Shown: one piece after another, positions 50,977 to 59,668 of the stretch
Layout of the letters: every line of letters begins with the position of its first letter
Position numbering within the stretch: the first letter of the stretch is position 1
Assembly (NCBI RefSeq): GCF_008124765.1
Contig: NZ_VNHS01000017.1
Location: 42,016 to 106,015, forward strand
Direction: 5' to 3'
Length of the DNA stretch: 64,000 nucleotides
Source of the DNA: Paenibacillus methanolicus
Lineage (GTDB): Bacteria > Bacillota > Bacilli > Paenibacillales > Paenibacillaceae
Program-made: the position numbers and the translations under genes
The notes under the pieces: generated by a model
The model's database searches: none
The model's input: only the letters and a program-made list of their open reading frames with translations
Told to the model about the DNA's origin: nothing

Positions 50977-51954
50977 ATGGAAGCGGTAACACAACAGAAG
51001 CCCAAGGAGAGAGGGCGCCGCGAGACATCCCGGTTTTGGCGGATTTTCCTGCAGCAAAAATATTTGTATATGATGTCGATTCCGTTCGTTATCTGGGTAT
51101 TCATCTTCAGCTACTTGCCGCTATGGGGCTGGACGATGGCATTCCAGAAGTACAGACCGATGCCGAACAAATCGTTCTGGGAACGCATCGTCGACCAGAA
51201 GTGGGTCGGATTCGATCAGTTCGCGCGATTGTTCGCGGACGACCAGTTCTATCTGGTGCTGAGGAATACGTTGGCCATGAGCTTCATGGGGCTGATCGCA
51301 GGTTTTACGATCCCGATCATATTCGCGATTCTGCTTAATGAAGTCCGCCTGATGGCGTTCAAGCGTTTCGCGCAGACCATATCGTACTTGCCTCACTTTG
51401 TATCCTGGGTCGTCGTCGCCGGCATCGTCACGAAGATGCTGTCCGCCGATCACGGCGCGGTCAACGACTTCCTGATGTGGATCGGCATTATCGATCAGCC
51501 GATACAGTTCATGGCCAAGGGGTCCTACTTCTGGAGTATCGTCACCGCTGCCGATGTATGGAAGGAAACGGGTTGGAACACGATCATCTACCTGGCCGCG
51601 ATCGCCGGCATCAGCGGCGAGCTGTACGAAGCCGCTAGAGTCGACGGCGCAAGCCGACTTCGCCAAATCTGGCATATTACGATTCCGGGCATCCGCTCGA
51701 CGATTATCATTTTGCTCATCATGTCCATCGGCCATCTCGTGAGCATCGGCTTCGAGAAACAGATGCTGCTCTCGAATAACCTGGTCACCGATTACTCGCA
51801 AGTACTTGACCTGTACGCCTTGCAATACGGCTTGCAGATGAGCAACTTCTCGTTCGGTACCGCGATCAACATGTTCAACTCGGTCGTCAGCATCATTCTG
51901 TTGTTCACGGCCAACGGCATTTTCAAACGAATCACCAAAGAAAGCATCATGTAG
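50977..51954 (+). CDS. LplB-type sugar ABC transporter permease
   Basis: A 325-residue MalF-like permease with six membrane helices after a charged N-terminus. The EAA loop for ATPase contact is 'LYEAARVDGASRLRQIWHITIPGIR', a strong match to the EAA---G consensus. The long N-terminal 'YLYMMSIPFVIWVFIFSYLPLWGWTMAFQKYRP' is typical of the LplB family that imports oligosaccharides with YtcP. GGAGGGG precedes ATG-50977. No ATPase gene is present, as usual; a shared MsmX-like ATPase would serve it. Confidence 0.93.
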   Translation: MEAVTQQKPKERGRRETSRFWRIFLQQKYLYMMSIPFVIWVFIFSYLPLWGWTMAFQKYRPMPNKSFWERIVDQKWVGFDQFARLFADDQFYLVLRNTLAMSFMGLIAGFTIPIIFAILLNEVRLMAFKRFAQTISYLPHFVSWVVVAGIVTKMLSADHGAVNDFLMWIGIIDQPIQFMAKGSYFWSIVTAADVWKETGWNTIIYLAAIAGISGELYEAARVDGASRLRQIWHITIPGIRSTIIILLIMSIGHLVSIGFEKQMLLSNNLVTDYSQVLDLYALQYGLQMSNFSFGTAINMFNSVVSIILLFTANGIFKRITKESIM

Positions 51955-51964
51955 GAGGTGCCTC

Positions 51965-52870
51965 ATGGCAACGAAAACGATGCGCAAAGGCGCGCCTATA
52001 TCTGACCGCATATTCGATATTTTCGTCTACGGCTTCGTCCTGCTGGTGACGATCGTGACGCTCTATCCATTCCTGAACGTGCTCGCGCTGTCGCTCAACG
52101 ATTCGACCGACAGCGTGCGCGGCGGCATCACGATTTTCCCGCGGGAATTCACGCTTCAGAACTACAGCATTATTTTCGGGTACGAGGGCTTGATTCAAGG
52201 CTTCAAAATATCCATTCTCCGCACGATCGTCGGCACCGTGCTCGGCTTGATCAGCGCTTCGATGCTGGCCTACACGCTATCGCGTCCCGACTTCCAGGCC
52301 CGCCGTTTCGTCTCGGTGTTTCTCGCCTTGACGATGTACATCTCAGGCGGCCTGATTCCGACGTACCTGCTCATCAAGGATCTGAACATGATCGGCACCT
52401 TCGCGGTCTACGTTCTTCCAGGCATGGTATCGGCGTTCAACGTCTTCATCATTCGCTCGTTCATGGACGGCATTCCGTACGCCTTGCAGGAATCCGCCAA
52501 GCTTGACGGGGCGAACGACTTCACGATTTACTGGCGGGTCATTCTGCCGATGGCAAAACCGGCGTTGGCGACGATTGCGCTCTTCCTGGCGGTCGGCCAA
52601 TGGAACTCCTGGTTCGATACATGGCTGTACAATGCAAGGGCGGATCACTTGACGACGCTGCAATTCGAATTGATGAAAGTGCTGCAGAGCACGACCACCG
52701 GCAACAGCGACTACCGGAACTCGAACATGACGCAGGTTATGTCGAGCATCTCGCCGGAATCGGTCCGCATGGCGATCACGATCGTCGTTACCGTTCCAAT
52801 CTTGTTCGTCTATCCGTTCCTGCAGCGGTATTTCGTAAAAGGCATGACGCTCGGCGCGGTCAAAGGGTAA
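51965..52870 (+). CDS. YtcP-type carbohydrate ABC transporter permease
   Basis: A 301-residue MalG-like permease. Six helices span it ('IFVYGFVLLVTIVTLYPFLNVLALSL' first), with the EAA loop 'ALQESAKLDGANDFTIYWRVILPMAKPALATI' and C-terminal 'VVTVPILFVYPFLQRYFVKGMTLGAVKG', a YtcP signature ending. AGGAGG precedes ATG-51965, 10 bases after the LplB stop, so the pair is co-translated. It forms the membrane channel with LplB. Confidence 0.93.
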   Translation: MATKTMRKGAPISDRIFDIFVYGFVLLVTIVTLYPFLNVLALSLNDSTDSVRGGITIFPREFTLQNYSIIFGYEGLIQGFKISILRTIVGTVLGLISASMLAYTLSRPDFQARRFVSVFLALTMYISGGLIPTYLLIKDLNMIGTFAVYVLPGMVSAFNVFIIRSFMDGIPYALQESAKLDGANDFTIYWRVILPMAKPALATIALFLAVGQWNSWFDTWLYNARADHLTTLQFELMKVLQSTTTGNSDYRNSNMTQVMSSISPESVRMAITIVVTVPILFVYPFLQRYFVKGMTLGAVKG

Positions 52871-52903
52871 CGACCATTTGGTCAGCTTGGCCGGTGAATT
52901 AAC

Positions 52904-52922
52904 GGGCAGCGCAATGCTGCCC
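52904..52922 (+). other. Intercistronic hairpin between permease and binding-protein genes
   Basis: GGGCAGC (52904-52910) pairs with GCTGCCC (52916-52922) with a GCAAT loop. There is no T-run. Such hairpins often stabilise or process transporter mRNA so that the binding protein is made in excess. Confidence 0.6.
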
Positions 52923-52993
52923 CCAATTCAGGTATTTACAGGGGCACCTGTTGTACATCATATAGCTGTGAATCCAAAAGGGAGGTTTACACG

Positions 52994-54730
52994 ATGACAC
53001 AAAAGAGAAAGTGGACTGGCGTAGTGTTGGCGACCGCGATGGTAGCCGGACTGCTCGCAGGCTGCGGCGGCAACAACAACGCCGGCAACGGCGGTACGAA
53101 CAATGGCGCGACGAACGGCAATAACACGGCGGCGGAAGGCAACAACGCGGCGTCCGAAGATTTGACTCCGCTTACATTATCGTACTACAGCGAAGACGTT
53201 AACCCGAACTGGGCCAACATGCAGGACGCGGTCGGCAAAGCCATCACGGCGAAAACCGGCATCACGCTCGACGCGGAATTCGCCGTCGGCGACCCGGTTC
53301 AGAAATCCGCGCTCATCGCGACAAGCGGCGACTACCCGGATCTCATCGCGGCGAAGAACAGCATCAACAAATTCGTTGACGCCGGCGCCGTAATCGACCT
53401 GACCGAGCTCATCGACAAACACGCGCCGAATATCAAGAAGCTGTACGGCGAAGAAATGAACCGTCTTCGTTACAGCAATGATGACAAGTCGATCTACGTC
53501 ATTCCGACGAATGCGGGCGTAGACCAAACCTATTTCACCGCAGGCGGCGGCTTTGAGCTGCAGCACCGCGTCGTGAAAGAACTCGGCTTCCCGACAATCC
53601 GCACGGTTAAGGATTATGAGAATGCCATCAAGCAATATTTGGCCAAACATCCGAAGGACGAGAACGGCAACCCGAACATCGGCCTGACGCTGAACGCGGA
53701 TGACTGGCACATGTACATCTCCGTCACGAACCCGGCTTTCCTCGCGACGGGCGGTTCCGACGACGGCGAATATTTCATCGACATCGATACGCAAGAAGTG
53801 ACGTACCACTTCAGACGTCCGGAAGAGAAAGAATACTTCCGTTGGCTGAACCATATGAACGCGGAAGGTCTATTGGACCCGGAAAGCTTCGTGCAAAAGT
53901 ATGACCAATACAAAGCGAAAGTCGCTTCCGGCCGCGTGCTCGGCTTGATCGACCAAGAGTGGGACTATGCGGACGGCGAGAAAGCGCTCAAAGCCGAAGG
54001 CAAATTCGACCAAGGCTACGGCCACTATCCGGTAACGCTGACCGAGGAGTTCAAAGACGCATCCTTCCAGCCGACCGGCTTCCTGAGCGGCTATGGCGTC
54101 GCGATCTCCAGCACGAACCCGGATCCGGTTCGCGCGATTAAGTTCTTGGACTACCTGGCTTCCGATGAAGGTCAAGTGCTCGTTAACTGGGGTATCGAGG
54201 GCGAGCATTACAAAGTCGAGAACGGCAAACGCGTCATTCCGGCCGAAGTGAACGACCGCAAAATCAACGACGCCGCGAACTTCCAGAAAGAATCCGGCAT
54301 CGGGCAATACAATCAGATCGGTCCTCACTACGGCGACGGCGTGAAAGATCCATCGGGCAACTACTACACGACGAACTTCCCTGAGCAAATCGTGGCAAGC
54401 TACAACGACGTGGAGAAAGAAGTACTGGCCGCTTACAAAGCGACGACTTGGAAAGACCTGTTCCCGAAAGAGGAAGAGTTCAAAGTCAAGCCTTGGGGCG
54501 CGGCATGGAACATCCCGGTTCCGGGCGACAGCGAAATTACGATTCTCGACGAGAAGCTGAAGAGCATCACGTGGAAACGCATTCCGGAAGCAATCTTGGC
54601 GAAGCCGGCCGATTTCGACAAAGTGTGGGATGCCTACATGAAAGAAATCGAAGCGGCAGACGTCGAGAAAGCCGAAGATCTGCGCCAAGAACTGGTACAA
54701 CAGCGCGTAGAGCTCTGGAGCGGCAAATAG
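52994..54730 (+). CDS. Extracellular sugar-binding lipoprotein (ABC transporter)
   Basis: A 578-residue solute-binding lipoprotein of the LplA/YtcQ class. The lipobox is 'LLAGC' with Cys24, followed by an Asn/Gly-rich linker (about 26-55), then the binding fold beginning 'LTPLTLSYYSEDVNPNWANM'. 'KALKAEGKFDQGYGHYPVTLTEEF' and 'DPVRAIKFLDYLASDEGQVLVNWGIEGEHYKV' match the large oligosaccharide-binding protein family. It would catch oligosaccharides outside the cell for LplB-YtcP. The name LplA here is unrelated to lipoate ligase. A strong terminator follows. Confidence 0.92.
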   Translation: MTQKRKWTGVVLATAMVAGLLAGCGGNNNAGNGGTNNGATNGNNTAAEGNNAASEDLTPLTLSYYSEDVNPNWANMQDAVGKAITAKTGITLDAEFAVGDPVQKSALIATSGDYPDLIAAKNSINKFVDAGAVIDLTELIDKHAPNIKKLYGEEMNRLRYSNDDKSIYVIPTNAGVDQTYFTAGGGFELQHRVVKELGFPTIRTVKDYENAIKQYLAKHPKDENGNPNIGLTLNADDWHMYISVTNPAFLATGGSDDGEYFIDIDTQEVTYHFRRPEEKEYFRWLNHMNAEGLLDPESFVQKYDQYKAKVASGRVLGLIDQEWDYADGEKALKAEGKFDQGYGHYPVTLTEEFKDASFQPTGFLSGYGVAISSTNPDPVRAIKFLDYLASDEGQVLVNWGIEGEHYKVENGKRVIPAEVNDRKINDAANFQKESGIGQYNQIGPHYGDGVKDPSGNYYTTNFPEQIVASYNDVEKEVLAAYKATTWKDLFPKEEEFKVKPWGAAWNIPVPGDSEITILDEKLKSITWKRIPEAILAKPADFDKVWDAYMKEIEAADVEKAEDLRQELVQQRVELWSGK

Positions 54731-54772
54731 AGCTTAACCGATTGCGCTGACGCATGGCAGCGCAGCAGGATC

Positions 54773-54811
54773 AAAACCTCCAACCGAGCATTGCGGGTTG
54801 GAGGTTTTTTT
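54773..54811 (+). terminator. Terminator after the sugar-binding protein gene
   Basis: AACCTCCAACC (54775-54785) pairs with GGTTGGAGGTT (54796-54806), followed by a long T-run. It separates, or partially separates, the transporter operon from the GH95 gene. Confidence 0.9.
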
Positions 54812-54864
54812 GCCAATATAGAACCAGTGGAAAAATGAGGAAGAACTGAGGAGGCAAAAACCGC

Positions 54865-57252
54865 GTGAAGCAACCGGGGAACGATTTAAAATTATGGTAC
54901 GAGCAACCGGCGCAGTCATGGGAAGAAGCGCTGCCGATCGGCAACGGCCGGCTGGGCGGCATGGTGTTCGGCGGCGTCGGGCAAGAACGGATTCAACTGA
55001 ACGAAGACACGTTATGGTCGGGCTTTCCGCGCGATACGAACAATTACGAGGCGCTACGCCATTTGAAGCGGTCCCGGGAATTGCTGCGCGAGGGACGCTT
55101 CCGCGAAGCGGAGAAACTGATCGGCGACGGCATGCTCGGTCCGCGTTCGGAAGCGTATTTGGCGATGGGGGATCTGTGGATCGATCAATCCGTCGCGGGC
55201 GGACATGCCGAATATAGGCGAGAGTTGAATTTGGACACGGGGGTAGCGTTCGCGGCATTCCGCGACGAGAACGAGACGGTTTATAGACGTGAGGCGTTCG
55301 TCAGCCATCCTGACGGGGCGATGGTCGTTCGTATGGAAGCCGAAGGCGCGGGAACCATTAACGCTCGCATCCGGTTAAGCTCGAAGCTGCGATTCTCGGT
55401 CGAAGCGGAGACAACCGGAGCAGAAGCGCGAACCGGCAAACTGACTCTGCGCGGCAGGGCGCCGAGCCATGTCGCGGACAACTACCTGGGCGATCACCCG
55501 CAGGCGGTGTTGTACGAGACGGAGCGCGGGTTGTCCTTTGCCATTGCGCTAAGCGTGCAGTTGAGCGGCGGGCGGCTCGCCGCGGCCAAGGACGGCAGCC
55601 TCGTCATTGAAGGCGCTAGCCATGCGCTTATTTTGCTGAGCGCCGCCACCGACTTCATCGGCTACGACGGCCGGCCCGTTCCGGGCTCTGGCTTGGAGCT
55701 CGAGCGGTGCGCGTCGCGGCTGGCGGCCGCTGCCGGGATCGCCTACGACGAATTGAGACGCAGACATATCGAGGACCATCGCATGTTGTTCCGCCGCGTG
55801 AGCTTGGAGCTGGGCAATGGGTCAAGCGAAGGCGATCGGCTGCCGACCGATAAGCGGCTGACGGCCTACCAGGGAGGAGCAAGCGATCCGGCGCTAGAGG
55901 CGCTTCTGTTCCAATACGGCCGGTATTTGCTCATCGCCAGCTCCCGTCCGGGGACGCAGGCGGCGAACTTGCAGGGGATCTGGAACGATCACATCCAGCC
56001 GCCGTGGAATAGCAACTACACGACGAACATTAATACGCAAATGAATTACTGGCCGGCCGAACTGGGCGGCATTGGCGAATGCCACGAGCCATTGTTCGAC
56101 TTGATCGGAGAGCTAAGCCGGACGGGCGCGCGAACGGCGGCGATTCACTATGGCGCGCGCGGCTGGACGGCGCATCATAACGTCGATCTGTGGCGCGTCT
56201 CGACGCCGGCGAGCGGAGATCCGAGCTGGGCGTTCTGGCCGCTCGGCGGCGCTTGGCTAAGCCAGCATCTGTGGGAGCGCTACCGGTTCAGACCGGACGC
56301 GGAGTTCTTGGCGAAGACGGCTTATCCGCTCATGCGGGGAGCGGCGCTCTTCTGTTTGGATTGGCTGCAAGAGAACGAGGATGGAACGCTGACGACGCTG
56401 CCGTCGACATCGCCGGAGAATCGTTTCGTTACGGAAGAAGGCGAGCCGTGCAGCGTGACGATTGGCTCGGCGATGGATTTGACGATTATCCGCGAGCTGT
56501 TCCAAGGTACGATCCGTGCGGCCGAGACGTTGGACGCGGATGCCTCGTTGCGCGGCGAGCTCGAACGCGCGCTAGCTAAGCTGGCGCCGCTTACGATCGG
56601 CGAAGACGGCCGACTGCAAGAGTGGTCGCTGCCTCATGAGGAGCAAGAACCGGGACATCGGCACGTCTCGCACTTGTACGGCGTCTATCCGGGTACGTCG
56701 ATCAACGATCGCGATACGCCGGAATTCACGGAGGCCGCGCGCGCGTCGCTCGCTTCCCGCATCGCGCAAGGCGGCGGACATACCGGCTGGAGCTGCGCCT
56801 GGTTGATTAACCTTTACGCCAGACTTCGCGAGCGCGAGAACGCGCACCGCTTCGTTCGCACTCTCCTTTCGCGTTCGACGTATGCGAACTTGTTCGACGC
56901 GCATCCGCCGTTCCAGATCGACGGCAACTTCGGCGGCACGTCCGGCATCGCCGAGATGCTGGTGCAGAGCCATCTCGATACGATCGAGCTGCTGCCTGCG
57001 CTGCCATCGGCTTGGAAGGATGGCAAGGTGACCGGCTTGAGGGCCAGAGGCGGCTTCATTGTCGATATCGAGTGGCGCGAGGGCAAGCTCGCGCAAGCGC
57101 GAATCGAATCGACCCATGGTTCGGCGTGCAGCATCGGGTATGACGGTGTACTATCCGTCCTTCTGCCGGGAGGAAATTCAGTCAAGACCAGCGAGACGTT
57201 CCAAACGGAGATTGGCGGCGTATACTGGGTTACCAGTGCGGATGCAATTTAG
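54865..57252 (+). CDS. Glycoside hydrolase family 95 (alpha-L-fucosidase-type)
   Basis: A 795-residue GH95 enzyme without a signal peptide, so probably cytoplasmic. It opens with the N-terminal domain 'LWYEQPAQSWEEALPIGNGRLGGMVFGG', and the (alpha/alpha)6 barrel carries 'LWRVSTPASGDPSWAFWPLG', the Asn pair in 'NINTQMNYWPAE', the probable acid Glu518 in 'STSPENRF' and the probable base region Asp686 in 'QIDGNFGGTSGIAEML'. GH95 members cleave alpha-1,2-L-fucosyl or alpha-L-galactosyl ends by inversion. GTG-54865 follows GAGGAGG. It most likely acts on oligosaccharides brought in by the upstream transporter. Fucose or galactose specificity cannot be decided here. Confidence 0.9.
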   Translation: MKQPGNDLKLWYEQPAQSWEEALPIGNGRLGGMVFGGVGQERIQLNEDTLWSGFPRDTNNYEALRHLKRSRELLREGRFREAEKLIGDGMLGPRSEAYLAMGDLWIDQSVAGGHAEYRRELNLDTGVAFAAFRDENETVYRREAFVSHPDGAMVVRMEAEGAGTINARIRLSSKLRFSVEAETTGAEARTGKLTLRGRAPSHVADNYLGDHPQAVLYETERGLSFAIALSVQLSGGRLAAAKDGSLVIEGASHALILLSAATDFIGYDGRPVPGSGLELERCASRLAAAAGIAYDELRRRHIEDHRMLFRRVSLELGNGSSEGDRLPTDKRLTAYQGGASDPALEALLFQYGRYLLIASSRPGTQAANLQGIWNDHIQPPWNSNYTTNINTQMNYWPAELGGIGECHEPLFDLIGELSRTGARTAAIHYGARGWTAHHNVDLWRVSTPASGDPSWAFWPLGGAWLSQHLWERYRFRPDAEFLAKTAYPLMRGAALFCLDWLQENEDGTLTTLPSTSPENRFVTEEGEPCSVTIGSAMDLTIIRELFQGTIRAAETLDADASLRGELERALAKLAPLTIGEDGRLQEWSLPHEEQEPGHRHVSHLYGVYPGTSINDRDTPEFTEAARASLASRIAQGGGHTGWSCAWLINLYARLRERENAHRFVRTLLSRSTYANLFDAHPPFQIDGNFGGTSGIAEMLVQSHLDTIELLPALPSAWKDGKVTGLRARGGFIVDIEWREGKLAQARIESTHGSACSIGYDGVLSVLLPGGNSVKTSETFQTEIGGVYWVTSADAI

Positions 57253-57327
57253 CCTTTAGTTAGACAAACGTTAATTTTGCGGGCACGTACGTTCGGGAGC
57301 AACGCTTCAATACGAATGTCATCATCT

Positions 57328-57359
57328 AGTCGGGCGGCCTTAGGTTGCCCGGCTGTTTT
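57328..57359 (+). terminator. Terminator after the GH95 gene
   Basis: AGTCGGGC (57328-57335) pairs with GCCCGGCT (57347-57354) with one G-T pair, followed by GTTTT. Confidence 0.7.
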
Positions 57360-57463
57360 CCGTTTCCCGACACTTGTTTATTTCCTAGGAAATGAAATTG
57401 TGTTCACAGGGTTTCAGTAACAGTCGGATTAATGTTTTCGTGAATCGATTGCTAATTTTGTCA

Positions 57464-57493
57464 TTGCAATAAGGCATGGGTTTATGGTTTAAT
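57464..57493 (+). promoter_or_regulatory. Promoter of the GH51 gene in an AT-rich region
   Basis: TTGCAA (57464-57469), an 18-base spacer and TTTAAT (57488-57493). The rest of 57253-57567 is AT-rich with a small ACATAATATGT palindrome (near 57501-57511) and a GGATTAAT/ATTAATCC pair about 100 bases apart; no gene lies in it. Confidence 0.5.
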
Positions 57494-57567
57494 TAGCTCA
57501 TGTACATAATATGTTAATCGGTTAGTCATTTTATTAATCCAATTTACAGTTAAAGGAGATCCTTGGC

Positions 57568-59052
57568 ATGAGCAATCATATCGTTATTAACGCCGACTTG
57601 ACGAAGGGGACAATCAACAAACATATTTACGGGCATTTCGCGGAGCATCTGGGCCGCTGTATTTATGGCGGCATCTGGGTGGGAGAAGATTCGGATATTC
57701 CGAATACGAACGGCATCCGCAATGACGTATTGGAAGCGCTTAAAGCGCTTAGTATTCCGAACCTGCGCTGGCCGGGCGGTTGCTTCGCCGACGAATACCA
57801 TTGGAAGGACGGCATCGGTCCTCGCGAAGGCCGCAAGCGGATGGTCAATACGCATTGGGGCGGCGTCGTGGAGAATAACCATTTCGGCACTCATGAGTTC
57901 ATGAAGCTATGCGAACTGCTCGGCACGGAGCCGTACGTCAACGGCAACGTCGGAAGCGGCACGGTTCAGGAGATGTCCGAGTGGGTCGAATACATGACCT
58001 TCGACGGCGAATCGCCGATGGCGGACTTGCGACGCGCGAATGGCCAAGAGCAGCCGTGGCGGCTGAAGTTCTTCGGCGTCGGCAACGAGAACTGGGGATG
58101 CGGGGGCAACATGCGTCCGGAATACTACGCGGATCTATACCGTCGCTACCAGACGTACGTGCGCAATTACGGCGACAACAAAATTTATCGCATCGCGGGC
58201 GGTCCGAATATCGACGATTACCGCTGGACCGAGGTGCTCATGCGCGAAGCCGGCCGGATGATGGACGGCCTGAGCCTTCACTATTACACGATCCCGGGCA
58301 GCTGGGAGGAGAAGCAATCCGCGCTTGATTTCAACGAGAGCCAATGGTTCGAGACGATGAAGAAGGCGCTGCATATCGACGAGCTGATCACTAAGCACAG
58401 CGCGATTATGGATCAATACGATCCGCAGAAGCGCGTCGCCCTCATCGTCGACGAGTGGGGAACGTGGTTCCTGGTCGAGCCTGGCACGAATCCGGGCTTC
58501 CTGTTCCAGCAGAATACGATGCGCGACGCGCTGGTCGCGGGACTATCGCTGAACGTGTTCAACGCGCATTGCGACCGCGTCCGCATGGCGAATATTGCCC
58601 AGACGGTCAACGTGCTGCAGTCGGTCATCCTCACCGAAGGGGACAAAATGGCGCTGACGCCGACCTACCACGTCTTCGAAATGTACAAGGTGCATCAGGA
58701 TGCGGAGCTGCTCGAGCTGTCGAAGTCTTCCGCTTCGTACGAGTTGAACGGCCAGACGCTCGACCAAATTAGCGCAACCGCATCGCGCGGCCAGGACGGC
58801 AAGCTGAACATCAGCCTTTGCAACGTCAGTCACGAAGCTCCGGCGGAGATTACGATCGAGCTGCGCGGCTTGAAGGATGCGCAGGCGTCCGCTTCCGGCC
58901 GCGTGCTGCACGCGGCGGACATGCACGCGCACAATACGGTCGACGCGCCTAACGCGGTCGCGCCGGTCGCGATGGAAGGCATTCGCTTCGAGAACGGCAT
59001 CCTGCGCGCGACGCTGCCGGCCGCTTCCGTCGCGGTGCTAAGCATCGGGTAA
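57568..59052 (+). CDS. abfA: Alpha-L-arabinofuranosidase, GH51
   Basis: A 494-residue cytoplasmic GH51 enzyme with a TIM barrel and a C-terminal beta domain. It releases terminal arabinose from arabinan and arabinoxylan oligosaccharides with retention. Glu174 in 'GVGNENWGCGG' is the acid/base and Glu296 in 'IVDEWGTW' the nucleophile, positions nearly identical to Geobacillus AbfA (175 and 294). 'IYGHFAEHLGRCIYGGIWVG' and 'LRWPGGCFADEYHWKDGIGPREGR' are also diagnostic. GGAGAT upstream sets ATG-57568. It has its own AT-rich promoter. Confidence 0.95.
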   Translation: MSNHIVINADLTKGTINKHIYGHFAEHLGRCIYGGIWVGEDSDIPNTNGIRNDVLEALKALSIPNLRWPGGCFADEYHWKDGIGPREGRKRMVNTHWGGVVENNHFGTHEFMKLCELLGTEPYVNGNVGSGTVQEMSEWVEYMTFDGESPMADLRRANGQEQPWRLKFFGVGNENWGCGGNMRPEYYADLYRRYQTYVRNYGDNKIYRIAGGPNIDDYRWTEVLMREAGRMMDGLSLHYYTIPGSWEEKQSALDFNESQWFETMKKALHIDELITKHSAIMDQYDPQKRVALIVDEWGTWFLVEPGTNPGFLFQQNTMRDALVAGLSLNVFNAHCDRVRMANIAQTVNVLQSVILTEGDKMALTPTYHVFEMYKVHQDAELLELSKSSASYELNGQTLDQISATASRGQDGKLNISLCNVSHEAPAEITIELRGLKDAQASASGRVLHAADMHAHNTVDAPNAVAPVAMEGIRFENGILRATLPAASVAVLSIG

Positions 59053-59058
59053 CGCCGG

Positions 59059-59334
59059 ATGTCCGCGCTCGCAAGCCGGCCGGAAGGCTGCAAGGGCTGC
59101 CGGGACAGCGTCCATGTGCCGGAGGCGCAGATCGACCGCATGATCGAGAAGCTGGCGCGCCATCCGGAGAGCTGCGCTTCGCTTGAACAATACGAGGCGC
59201 GGCTGGCGAGCTGCGCGGCCTGCGCCGATCTGCAGTACGGCTCCACTTGCGCCCACTGCGGATGCTTCGTCCGGGTACGCGCCAAGCTGCAGGCCGGCAC
59301 GTGCCCGAAGCCCGGCGGATCCAGATGGAACTAA
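59059..59334 (+). CDS. DUF6171-like zinc-ribbon small protein
   Basis: A 91-residue protein with four groups of cysteines: 'GCKGCRDS', a Cys near residue 39, 'CAACADLQYGSTCAHCGCFV' and a final 'TCPKPGGSRW'. The 'CAxC...TCxxCGCFVxxRAKL' plus 'CP...RW' end is the DUF6171 signature, probably two zinc-ribbon knuckles. Ribosome binding is weak, and it begins 6 bases after the arabinofuranosidase stop, so it is probably co-translated. Function unknown. Confidence 0.65.
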   Translation: MSALASRPEGCKGCRDSVHVPEAQIDRMIEKLARHPESCASLEQYEARLASCAACADLQYGSTCAHCGCFVRVRAKLQAGTCPKPGGSRWN

Positions 59335-59430
59335 CCGATTTGCTGGTCCATGACCATGCCGCAAGCCGCCCGGCCCGCCATTCATGGGAGCGTGCGCCGG
59401 GCGGCTTGCCCGTGCGCGGACAAGCGTATG

Positions 59431-59574
59431 CCAGCATGCTCCGCTCCCGATCGCGAGCGGAAACCAATCTGGACGTTGCCAGCATGCTCCGCTCCCGATC
59501 GTAAGCGGAAACCAATCTGGACGTTGCCAGCATGCTCCGCTCCCTCTCGCGAGCGGAAACCAATCTGGACGTCC
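59431..59574. repeat. Three 48-bp tandem repeats
   Basis: Units at 59431-59478, 59479-59526 and 59527-59574 share CCAGCATGCTCCGCTCC at the left and AAACCAATCTGGACGT at the right. Copies differ by only a few bases. Each contains a CCGCTC...GAGCGG inverted repeat. They are contiguous with no spacers, so they are not a CRISPR array. They lie between the DUF6171 gene and an oxidoreductase gene. Confidence 0.88.
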
Positions 59575-59668
59575 CAAAATCTGATATGAATACGCCATAT
59601 TGTTCTATATAATCCTGCCCCCTTCTTGGACTATAATGGTGCCAAAACCAAGAAAAGCAGGTGCACGC

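Noticed and set aside
59431..59574. CRISPR array
   Set aside because: The units abut with no variable spacers, only three copies exist, and no cas genes are nearby.
59247..59589. Repetitive open frames across the 48-bp tandem repeats on both strands
   Set aside because: A 48-base period keeps frames open by chance. None has a credible start signal, and the translated repeats are low-complexity.
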